Source: Blastomonas aquatica
GTDB taxonomy: Bacteria; Pseudomonadota; Alphaproteobacteria; Sphingomonadales; Sphingomonadaceae
NCBI RefSeq assembly: GCF_014639875.1
Contig: NZ_BMGD01000001.1
Coordinates: 620,001 to 684,000 of the forward strand
Direction of reading: 5' to 3'
DNA: 64,000 nt
Shown: piece by piece, positions 26,467 to 33,617 of the stretch
Position numbering within the stretch: the first letter of the stretch is position 1
Layout: the number at the start of each line of letters is the position of its first letter
Position numbers and translations under genes: made by a program
The notes under the pieces: model-generated
What the model was told of the DNA's origin: nothing
What the model saw: only the letters and a program-made list of their open reading frames with translations
The model's database searches: none

Positions 26467-27576
26467 TCAAGCATCCTTGCCCTCATAGGCCTCCACGATT
26501 CGCCCGACGATCGGGTGGCGGACCACATCGGCGGCGGTAAAGCGCACCGTGCCGATGCCATCGACGCCCTCGAGCTTGCCCACCGCGTCGGCTAGCCCTG
26601 AAGCGCCGACGCCACCGGGAAGATCGACCTGCTTGGGGTCACCGCAGATCACCATCCGGCTGTTCATGCCAAAGCGGGTGAGGAACATCTTCATCTGCGC
26701 TGGCGTGGTGTTCTGCGCTTCATCGAGGATGATGAAGCTGTCGCCCAGCGTACGCCCGCGCATGAACGCCAGCGGGGCGATCTCGATCTCGCCGCTGGCG
26801 ATCCGCCGCTCGACCTGTTCGGCCGGCAATGTGTCGTACAGCGCGTCGTAGAGCGGGCGCAGGTACGGATCGACCTTTTCCTTCATGTCGCCAGGCAGAA
26901 AGCCCAGTCGCTCGCCCGCCTCGACCGCAGGGCGTGACAGGATCAGCCGGTTGACGCTCCCGGTGATCAGCTGGCTGACCGCCTGCGCGACCGCCAGATA
27001 GGTCTTGCCGGTACCTGCCGGGCCCAATGCGAAGATAATGTCATCGCGCACCAGAGACTGCATATACGCGGTCTGAGTCGCCGAGCGCGGTACGATGGTC
27101 TTCTTGCGGGTGCGGATCATGATGCCGGGCGGCTGTGCGACATCGCTGCGCACGATGCCCTCCAGCGTCGGCTCCGCCGACATGCTGATCAACGCCTCGA
27201 CCGCGCCTTCATCGATATCCAAACCCTGTTCTATCCTTTTGTGCAGCCCCACCAGAACGTCGCGGGCGCGCGCGGCGCTTTCTGCCTCGCCCTCGATCTG
27301 TATACGGTTGCCGCGCGCAGCGATATAAACACCCAGCCGGTTTTCGATCGCGACCAGATTCTTGTCGAACTGGCCGAACAATGGCCCGAGCAATGTCGGC
27401 TCATCGAACTCGACCCCGATCCGTGCCTTGTTGGCGGGCTCGGGCCGGTTGAACGGAAAATCGGTGCCATAGACCGGCGAAAGCTTGGTGCTCTGCGGCT
27501 CGGGCTTGCCGCGGAACTTACCGCCATCGCTGCTGCGGCGATCGCCGCCGCTGCCGCCGCCCTGCTTGCGCGCCAT
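26467..27576 (-). CDS. PhoH family ATPase
   Basis: A 369-residue P-loop NTPase of the PhoH/PhoL family with an N-terminal basic Gly/Ser-rich tail, a KH-like region at about 55-130, Walker A GPAGTGKT at 185-192 and a Walker B-like FIILDEAQNTTPAQ. Family members are predicted RNA helicase-like ATPases, associated with YbeY by gene order. It overlaps miaB's stop by one base, implying coupling. Confidence 0.93.
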   Translation of the reverse strand: MARKQGGGSGGDRRSSDGGKFRGKPEPQSTKLSPVYGTDFPFNRPEPANKARIGVEFDEPTLLGPLFGQFDKNLVAIENRLGVYIAARGNRIQIEGEAESAARARDVLVGLHKRIEQGLDIDEGAVEALISMSAEPTLEGIVRSDVAQPPGIMIRTRKKTIVPRSATQTAYMQSLVRDDIIFALGPAGTGKTYLAVAQAVSQLITGSVNRLILSRPAVEAGERLGFLPGDMKEKVDPYLRPLYDALYDTLPAEQVERRIASGEIEIAPLAFMRGRTLGDSFIILDEAQNTTPAQMKMFLTRFGMNSRMVICGDPKQVDLPGGVGASGLADAVGKLEGVDGIGTVRFTAADVVRHPIVGRIVEAYEGKDA

Positions 27577-28973
27577 CAGGCGGTCACCAGTGCGAGGGCT
27601 GCGCCTTCCAGGCTGTTGGGCCCGGCAGACATGATCTCGACATCGATCAGGTCACCAAGCTTTGCAGCCGGATCGATGACGTGCACCGATTGCAGCCAGG
27701 GCGACTTGCCGATCAGCTGGCCCGGTTTGCGCCCCTGCCGCTCGAGCAGCACTCGGGTGCGCTTGCCGACCGTGGCCGCGTTGAAGGCATGCTGCTGTGC
27801 ACCCAGCAATTCCTGCAGGCGCTGCAACCGTTCATCCATGATCTCAGGGCTGATCTGATCCTCCATATCGGCAGCGGGCGTGCCGGGGCGCGGCGAATAT
27901 TTGAAGCTATAGGCCTGGGCGTAGTTGGCGGCGCGCACGATATCGAGCGTCGCCTGAAAGTCCGCTTCGCTCTCGCCGGGAAAGCCGACGATAAAGTCGC
28001 CCGACAAGGCGATATCGGGCTTGGCCGCACGCACCTTGTCGATGACCGCAAGATAGCTCGCCGCATCGTGGCTGCGGTTCATTGCCTTCAAGATGCGGTC
28101 GCTGCCCGATTGCACCGGCAGATGCAGATACGGCATCAGCTGGGGAATTTCGGCATGCGCGGCGATCAGCGCGTCGGTCATGTCATTGGGGTGGCTGGTG
28201 GTGTAGCGGATCCGCTCAAGTCCGGCGATATCCGCCAGCGTCGCGATCAGCCCCTCCAGCCCCCGGCTGCGACCCTTGTCGTCATCCCCCATCCAGGCGT
28301 TGACGTTCTGGCCAAGCAGCGTGATTTCCCTGACCCCGCCATCGACCAGGGCCTTGGCCTCCTCGACCAGATCGGTGAACGGACGGCTGATTTCTGCGCC
28401 GCGGGTATAGGGCACGACGCAATAGGTGCAGAACTTGTCGCAGCCTTCCTGGACGGTCAGAAATGCCGAGGGGCGGGGCTGGCGTGCGCGGGCAGGCAGC
28501 GCGCCGAACTTGGTGGCGGCGGGCATATCGGTATCGATCGCTGCTGTTCTGCTGCCACTGGGGTTGAGACGCGCCTGCTCGATCAGTTGCGGCAGCCGGT
28601 GATAGGCCTGCGGGCCGACCACGATGTCGACGCTGGGCGCGCGCCGGGCGATTTCTTCGCCTTCGGCTTGCGCAACGCAGCCGGCGACCGCGATCATCGG
28701 CTTGCTGCCGTCCTCGCGACGCAGTCTGCCGATATCCGAATACACCCGCGCCACCGCCTTTTCGCGGATATGGCAGGTGTTGAGGATCACCAGATCGGCG
28801 TCTTCGCGCGCGTCGGCCTGTTCCATCCCCTGCGCAGCCAGCATCTCGCCCATCCGTTCGCCATCATAGACGTTCATCTGACACCCGAACGAGGTGACGA
28901 AATAGCGGCGGGGTCCGCCCTCCGCATCGGGGGCGGAAGACGTGGGGACAAGAGTGTCTGTGGTTTGGTTCAT
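27576..28973 (-). CDS. miaB: tRNA-2-methylthio-N6-dimethylallyladenosine synthase MiaB
   Basis: A 465-residue radical-SAM methylthiotransferase that makes ms2i6A37 in tRNA. The N-terminal UPF0004 domain has the cluster cysteines Cys31, Cys67 and Cys99. The radical-SAM cysteines are Cys178, Cys182 and Cys185 in [10 protein letters not shown], and a TRAM-like domain ends the protein. All six cysteines expected for the two [4Fe-4S] clusters are present. It lies between plsC and phoH. Confidence 0.97.
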   Translation of the reverse strand: MNQTTDTLVPTSSAPDAEGGPRRYFVTSFGCQMNVYDGERMGEMLAAQGMEQADAREDADLVILNTCHIREKAVARVYSDIGRLRREDGSKPMIAVAGCVAQAEGEEIARRAPSVDIVVGPQAYHRLPQLIEQARLNPSGSRTAAIDTDMPAATKFGALPARARQPRPSAFLTVQEGCDKFCTYCVVPYTRGAEISRPFTDLVEEAKALVDGGVREITLLGQNVNAWMGDDDKGRSRGLEGLIATLADIAGLERIRYTTSHPNDMTDALIAAHAEIPQLMPYLHLPVQSGSDRILKAMNRSHDAASYLAVIDKVRAAKPDIALSGDFIVGFPGESEADFQATLDIVRAANYAQAYSFKYSPRPGTPAADMEDQISPEIMDERLQRLQELLGAQQHAFNAATVGKRTRVLLERQGRKPGQLIGKSPWLQSVHVIDPAAKLGDLIDVEIMSAGPNSLEGAALALVTA

Positions 28974-28985
28974 GGATGCGACCGG

Positions 28986-29849
28986 CTATACAGCCGGAAC
29001 GCGGCCCAAGGAAGCAGAAAGCGCCGACTCGATCCGCGCGCGCGCTTCGGCTGCGATCGCCTTGCGACCCGGGACATCGGCAGGGCTGAACGGCTCAAGA
29101 AAATGCAGCGTCACATCGAAGTTGCCCTTGCGGGTAAATAGTCTGAGCGCGTTGTTGGGCGCGGTCTCTTCCCCCACCCAGGCGATGTCGTGCGCAGTCG
29201 TGCCATAATCCAGATACATCGGCTGCACCATCACGCCGGGCGGTGGCGGATCGAGCACCTGCAGCAGCGGCGACTTGAACGGCAGCAGCCCGCTGCCATC
29301 GCTGGTGGTGCCTTCGGGAAAGATCGTGATTGCCCAGGTCTCGCTCAACGCATCGCGTAGTTCGTTGATCTGCCCGGCGATGCCCATGCGGTTGCCGCGC
29401 GACACGAAAACGGTGTTGTTGAGCTTGCACAGCCAGCCGACCACTGGCCAGCTCTTGATACCATCCTGCGCGACGAAACTGCTGCCGTTGCGCCCCGCGA
29501 TAACCGGAATATCGAGCCAGCTCAAGTGGTTGGAGATATAGAAAACATCCCGCTTGAGCGGTGTGCCGACGATACGCACCCGCGCGCCGCAGGCCCGGCC
29601 CACCAGCCGCAGGAACAATTTGGGCCACGGATTGGACAGCCTGAGCACACGCCAGATGTAATAGAGCGGTACGCATAACACTAAGGCAAGCACGATGATG
29701 CCCGCACGCGCCGCCAGCCGTACCCGCCCGATCACGCCGGGATCGCGCCAGTGCAAATGCGCCATATCGGGCGTGTCGGGGTAAAGCGGGGGTGGCGACG
29801 CGGGCGACACGGCCTGATCTGGGGGCGGCGGCGCGACAGCCTCGCTCAT
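28986..29849 (-). CDS. 1-acyl-sn-glycerol-3-phosphate acyltransferase (PlsC family)
   Basis: A 287-residue membrane acyltransferase with a Pro-rich N-terminus, a hydrophobic segment at about 47-68, the HX4D catalytic motif in SNHLSWLD and the acceptor-binding FPEGTTSDG. It is predicted to acylate lysophosphatidate (or a related lysolipid such as an ornithine lipid precursor) at the inner membrane. It lies 3 bp from fur on the same strand. Confidence 0.9.
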   Translation of the reverse strand: MSEAVAPPPPDQAVSPASPPPLYPDTPDMAHLHWRDPGVIGRVRLAARAGIIVLALVLCVPLYYIWRVLRLSNPWPKLFLRLVGRACGARVRIVGTPLKRDVFYISNHLSWLDIPVIAGRNGSSFVAQDGIKSWPVVGWLCKLNNTVFVSRGNRMGIAGQINELRDALSETWAITIFPEGTTSDGSGLLPFKSPLLQVLDPPPPGVMVQPMYLDYGTTAHDIAWVGEETAPNNALRLFTRKGNFDVTLHFLEPFSPADVPGRKAIAAEARARIESALSASLGRVPAV

Positions 29850-29852
29850 GTG

Positions 29853-30278
29853 CTATCCGTCTTTGCGATCGATCGAAACGCCGTACAGCTCCATGCGGTG
29901 ATCGACCAACCGATAGCCCAGCTTTTCGGCGATCAGCTTCTGCAATGCCTCAAGCTCGGGATCGACAAATTCGATGACCTTGCCGGTTTCGACATCGATC
30001 AGATGGTCATGATGTGCCTCGGGCGCGGCTTCGTAGCGCGCGCGCCCATCGCCGAAATCATGCCGGTCGAGGATACCCGCCTCTTCGAACAACCGCACCG
30101 TGCGATAGACGGTGGCGATCGAAATACGCGGGTCGATCGCCGAGGCACGTTCGTGCAGACGCTCGACGTCGGGATGATCATCAGCTTCCGACAGAACACG
30201 GGCGATGACGCGCCGCTGATCTGTGATCCGCAGGCCTCGGTCAGCGCACAGCGCCTCCAAGTCTATTTTCTGGCGCAT
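29853..30278 (-). CDS. fur: Fur-family metal-responsive transcriptional regulator
   Basis: A 141-residue winged-helix repressor of the Fur family. The DNA-binding part is RITDQRRVIARVL with SIATVYRTVRLFEEAGIL, and the metal-binding part includes EAHHDHLIDV and a C-terminal DHRMELYGV. The C-terminal CxxC pairs of zinc-structured Fur proteins are absent, as in many alphaproteobacterial Fur/Mur proteins, so whether it senses iron or manganese is not certain. Confidence 0.9.
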   Translation of the reverse strand: MRQKIDLEALCADRGLRITDQRRVIARVLSEADDHPDVERLHERASAIDPRISIATVYRTVRLFEEAGILDRHDFGDGRARYEAAPEAHHDHLIDVETGKVIEFVDPELEALQKLIAEKLGYRLVDHRMELYGVSIDRKDG

Positions 30279-30298
30279 GCTGCCCCTTTGAATGCCGT

Positions 30299-30378
30299 TG
30301 CTGGTTTATGCCAGCCAAGCTGCGCGCAAATGCAGCACGCTGGCTGGCCAGCGCGGTCAGTGCCGCGCCTGCCAGCCA
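30299..30378. repeat. Short palindromic cluster upstream of fur
   Basis: Several GCTGGC/GCCAGC units occur in both orientations here (for example CTGGCTGGCCAG). They lie in the 158-bp gap between the mucR stop and the fur start and could be a terminator for mucR or an attenuating leader for fur. Confidence 0.4.
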
Positions 30379-30436
30379 ATTTATCGTACATCGCAACAAT
30401 TGCAACCGCCCGCCGAGGCAATGCGGTAAAACCAGT

Positions 30437-30865
30437 TTATTTTACCGGACGCTTGCCCGGCTTGCGGCCCAAGCCGATCTTCTTGGCCAGTTCACGACGG
30501 GTCGCGGCGTAATTGGGAGCGACCATCGGGTAATCGGCAGGAAGGTTCCAGCGCGCGCGATACTCGTCGGGGGTCATGTTGTAATGCGTCATCAGATGGC
30601 GCTTGAGCATCTTGAGCTTTTTACCGTCTTCTAGGCAGACGATATAGTCGGGCTTGATCGAAGCCCGCACCGAAACTGCAGGTTCGGGGCGCTCGACTTC
30701 GGCGACGGCTTCAGTCGGCGAAAGGCCGTTGAGCGCGCGATGTACATTTTCGATCAGGGTGGGAATGTCCGATACGGCAACGCTGTTGTTGCTGACATGC
30801 GCGGCAACAATATCCGCTGTCAGCGTAATCAGCGTCTCGTGCATTTCAAAATCTGTGTCCGCCAT
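30437..30865 (-). CDS. mucR: MucR/Ros-family zinc-finger transcriptional regulator
   Basis: A 142-residue protein with the alphaproteobacterial MucR/Ros C2H2-like finger (VCLEDGKKLKMLKRHLMTHYNMTPDEYRARW) in its second half and a basic C-terminal tail (GLGRKPGKRPVK). In this family the finger's first half is C-x2-D or similar rather than C-x2-C, as seen here (CLED). MucR proteins are H-NS-like silencers and regulators of surface polysaccharide and virulence genes. The start is the ATG at 30865, with more than 150 bp of A/T-rich sequence upstream. Confidence 0.9.
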   Translation of the reverse strand: MADTDFEMHETLITLTADIVAAHVSNNSVAVSDIPTLIENVHRALNGLSPTEAVAEVERPEPAVSVRASIKPDYIVCLEDGKKLKMLKRHLMTHYNMTPDEYRARWNLPADYPMVAPNYAATRRELAKKIGLGRKPGKRPVK

Positions 30866-31035
30866 GTTGCGTGATCCCGTTTCTATGTTTTGATTAACGA
30901 CCCATAATCCGGCACTTTGGCCGAACGTGCGCGGTATGCAAGAACAGCCTGCGGGCGTCAACGTCATTGTTGCCAGTCAGTGGCAGTGAACGACAAAATG
31001 CAGGGTGATCTCTTACTAATCTTTATGCAAGTTAT
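30866..31035. promoter_or_regulatory. A/T-rich region between rimI and mucR
   Basis: A 170-bp non-coding stretch, clearly richer in A/T than its surroundings near 31010-31035. It probably carries the mucR promoter; MucR proteins often bind A/T-rich DNA, including their own promoter. No defined boxes could be assigned. Confidence 0.4.
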
Positions 31036-31557
31036 TTATAATATCAACTCCAGTGTCAGAGCATCGTAAAACTGAGAGTCTAGCCCTTTATAGTAATTTT
31101 TGCGCAGGCCGATCTGCCTGAACCCAAATTTATGGTAAAGACGACTGGCAGGATTATTGCTTCGCATCTCGAGAAGGATCCGCCTTACCCCGGCATCCAC
31201 CGCATTATCAATAACTTGGGTCAGGAGCGAAGAACCCGCCCCAGAATGACGCCATCGTGGTATCACTGCAATCAACAGCAGTTCTTCCTCATCCCCCACG
31301 CGCCGCGACATTGAAAATCCAACAGGATCTCCCGAAGCGCTAGCATCGGTGGTCAACGGCATTTCAGCGATGATCGTATGGGTCAGCGGGATCGCCAGCA
31401 TCGACCTTGTCTGGCTGTGGTTCCACGCCTCGCCGTACATCGGATCGAACGCGGTCTGCATGACCTGCATGACCGGACCAAGCGCATCTTCGGCAGCCAT
31501 TCCCGAAATCAGCTGCAACGGCCGGCGGGGTTCAGACAGGAAACGATCCCCGGTCAT
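31036..31557 (-). CDS. rimI: Ribosomal-protein-alanine N-acetyltransferase RimI-type GNAT
   Basis: A 173-residue GNAT acetyltransferase with the acetyl-CoA loop in IPRWRHSGAGSSLL, then NNPASRLYHKFGF and a C-terminal NYYKGLD segment, all as in RimI. It directly follows tsaB (4 bp), the classic tsaB-rimI pairing. I chose the ATG at 31557; the open frame extends upstream across tsaB only as shadow. The 3' two-thirds uses many A/T-ending codons unlike its neighbours. Confidence 0.87.
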   Translation of the reverse strand: MTGDRFLSEPRRPLQLISGMAAEDALGPVMQVMQTAFDPMYGEAWNHSQTRSMLAIPLTHTIIAEMPLTTDASASGDPVGFSMSRRVGDEEELLLIAVIPRWRHSGAGSSLLTQVIDNAVDAGVRRILLEMRSNNPASRLYHKFGFRQIGLRKNYYKGLDSQFYDALTLELIL

Positions 31558-31561
31558 CGCG

Positions 31562-32224
31562 TCAGCCAGGCGCGTGTGCTTTGGCAGGCGTTGGAACCGC
31601 CATGGGCTTGGCATCAGCCCCTCGTCCATAGACCGGGTCGGCAGGCAGAGCGCGGGCGGACGGTGCGAGCAGCAGCGCTTTGCGCGCATCGGGCAGCAGC
31701 GCCAATGCGGTGCCATGGCCACGCGCAGCCACCAGCGCTTGCGCCATCGACCCGGCGACAAGCGCCTGGACGCAGATATTCGCGGCCGCGTCGGGGGCCA
31801 GCGAGGTGAGAGCTGTGGCAGGCTGGCGGGCAGCATCGAAGGACTGGACGAAATACTCACCATGCCCCCCGGTCATCACGACATCGACACCGGGCATATC
31901 GGGCATGGCGTCCAGCGCCATCGCAGCGATCAGATCATGCGTGGAATAGCCGCTGACCGGAACGTTCCAGGCCAGCGCGAGCGCACGCGCAGCCGCCAGC
32001 CCGACGCGCACGCCGGTAAAGCTGCCGGGCCCGCAATTGACCAGGATTGAAGCGGCGCGGCCTCTGCCTGGCAACCGCGCGATCATCGGGACCAGCCGCT
32101 CGGCATGCCCCCGGCCCATCACAGCATGATCGGATGCAACAAGCGCTCCTCGCGCAAACAGGGCGACCGAACAGGCTTCGGTCGCGGTGTCGATGACCAG
32201 CAGGGTGTCGTGTTCGGGCGTCAT
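31562..32224 (-). CDS. tsaB: tRNA threonylcarbamoyladenosine biosynthesis protein TsaB
   Basis: A 220-residue inactive ASKHA-fold partner of TsaD. The family signatures VIDTATEACSVAL at the N-terminus and VNCGPGSFTGVRVGLAAARALAL are present. TsaB with TsaD, TsaE and TsaC makes t6A37; tsaD is 17 kb away in this window, while tsaC and tsaE are not seen. Confidence 0.95.
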   Translation of the reverse strand: MTPEHDTLLVIDTATEACSVALFARGALVASDHAVMGRGHAERLVPMIARLPGRGRAASILVNCGPGSFTGVRVGLAAARALALAWNVPVSGYSTHDLIAAMALDAMPDMPGVDVVMTGGHGEYFVQSFDAARQPATALTSLAPDAAANICVQALVAGSMAQALVAARGHGTALALLPDARKALLLAPSARALPADPVYGRGADAKPMAVPTPAKAHAPG

Positions 32225-32236
32225 ACCCGATCCGCG

Positions 32237-32836
32237 CTAGACGATTGTGTTGAAGCGGTCAAAACCGGGGCGCGGACCGCGTTCATACACCGTCGAGCGG
32301 TCACCATAGCCCAGCGTCGAGATAAAGTTCGATTTCACATTCGGCTGGTCGGCAAAAAACGCAGCATCCACGGCATCGTTATTAAAGCCCGACATCGGCC
32401 CGGTATCGAGCCCCAATGCGCGTGCCGCGAGGATGAAATAGGCGCCCTGCAACGACGAGTTGCGCAGGGCGGAATCACGACGGAACTGCTCCTTGCCCTC
32501 GCCGGTGAACCAGCTGCGCGCATCGGTGTGCGGGAAAAGCTCGGGCAGCAGTTCGTAGAATTCCATGTCCATGCCGATCACCACCGAGACAGGTGCTGCG
32601 ATGATCTTGCTGGCGTTCGAATCCATCGCGCAGCCAGCAAGCTTCTGCTTGGCCTCGTCCGATACACACCAGACCAGCCGCGCCGGCAGCATGTTTGCCG
32701 AGGTTGGGCCCATCTTCATCAGGTCCCAGATGCCGTTCAGCTGTTCGGTCGCAACGGGCTTGTCGGTATAGCCGTTATAGGTGCGCGCGGTGCGGAACAG
32801 CTGGTCCAGCGCGCCATCATCCAGAGGAGCGGTCAT
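32237..32836 (-). CDS. Nitroreductase-family protein (RutE/HadB type)
   Basis: A 199-residue FMN-dependent nitroreductase-fold protein. The RTYNGYTDKPV start, MKMGPTSANMLPARLVW, and the C-terminal LGYGDRSTVYERGPRPGFDRFN match the malonic semialdehyde reductase (RutE)/HadB subgroup. The physiological substrate is not evident here because no rut genes are nearby. I chose the ATG at 32836; the longer frame upstream overlaps nfu in another frame. Confidence 0.87.
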   Translation of the reverse strand: MTAPLDDGALDQLFRTARTYNGYTDKPVATEQLNGIWDLMKMGPTSANMLPARLVWCVSDEAKQKLAGCAMDSNASKIIAAPVSVVIGMDMEFYELLPELFPHTDARSWFTGEGKEQFRRDSALRNSSLQGAYFILAARALGLDTGPMSGFNNDAVDAAFFADQPNVKSNFISTLGYGDRSTVYERGPRPGFDRFNTIV

Positions 32837-32892
32837 CGTGATGAAATCCTTGTGTCGATACAAATAGGTAGTCTTGGCCGGAGCCAGAAGCT

Positions 32893-33468
32893 TCAGGCGG
32901 CGCGGACCTCGATCACTTCGGGCACATAATGCTTGAGCAGCGATTCGATGCCGTGCTTGAGCGTTGCACTCGACGAAGGGCAGCCCGAACACGCGCCCTG
33001 CATCTGCAGATAGACCACGCCCTTGTCGAACCCGCGATAGAGGATGTCGCCGCCATCGTTGGCGACCGCTGGACGGACGCGGGTCTCGATCAGTTCCTTG
33101 ATCTGAGCAACTATGTCTTCGTCTTCGGGATTGGTCGGCCAATCGGCGTCTTCGGCCGGAACCGCGATTCCCGCTGCACTGGCAGCGCGGAACAACGGCA
33201 TCTCGGCTGAAAAATGGTCGAGTAGCACCGAAAGGATATCGGGCTTGAGGCCGGACCAGTCTGCGCCCGGGCCTGCGGTCACCGAAATGAAGTTGTGGCC
33301 GAAGAAAACCCCCGTCACATCGCCAAAGCCAAATATAGCTTCTGCCAGCGGCGAGGCCGCTGCCTCTTCGGGAGAGGCAAAGTCGCGAGTGCCCATATCC
33401 ATGACCTTGCGGCCCGGAAGGAACTTCAGCGTGGCAGGGTTCGGGGTGGTTTCGGTTTCTATCAGCAT
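32893..33468 (-). CDS. NifU-like iron-sulfur scaffold/carrier protein (Nfu type)
   Basis: A 191-residue protein with an N-terminal Nfu_N domain (TETTPNPATLKFLPG) and a C-terminal NifU domain carrying CSGCPSS (Cys160, Cys163), which binds a [4Fe-4S] cluster for delivery to apo-proteins. It is the first gene of the long minus-strand series. It could supply MiaB, the hydroxylase partner or the bc1 Rieske protein, but that is inference. Confidence 0.93.
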   Translation of the reverse strand: MLIETETTPNPATLKFLPGRKVMDMGTRDFASPEEAAASPLAEAIFGFGDVTGVFFGHNFISVTAGPGADWSGLKPDILSVLLDHFSAEMPLFRAASAAGIAVPAEDADWPTNPEDEDIVAQIKELIETRVRPAVANDGGDILYRGFDKGVVYLQMQGACSGCPSSSATLKHGIESLLKHYVPEVIEVRAA

Positions 33469-33617
33469 GGCTGGTTATCTGGGGCAGCGACCACGCCTTC
33501 GCAAGGCAGTTTTTCTTTCAGCCGGGCCGCCAGCGGCTTTCATTTGGGCGGGAATGCATGCCCTGCGTGCCGCATATTCACTGGTCAGTCAGAATTGCGC
33601 TGCCTATACATCGCTGC

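Noticed and set aside
27681-29141. 486-residue plus-strand frame opposite miaB
   Set aside because: miaB has all six cluster cysteines in the other strand; the plus frame has no domain.
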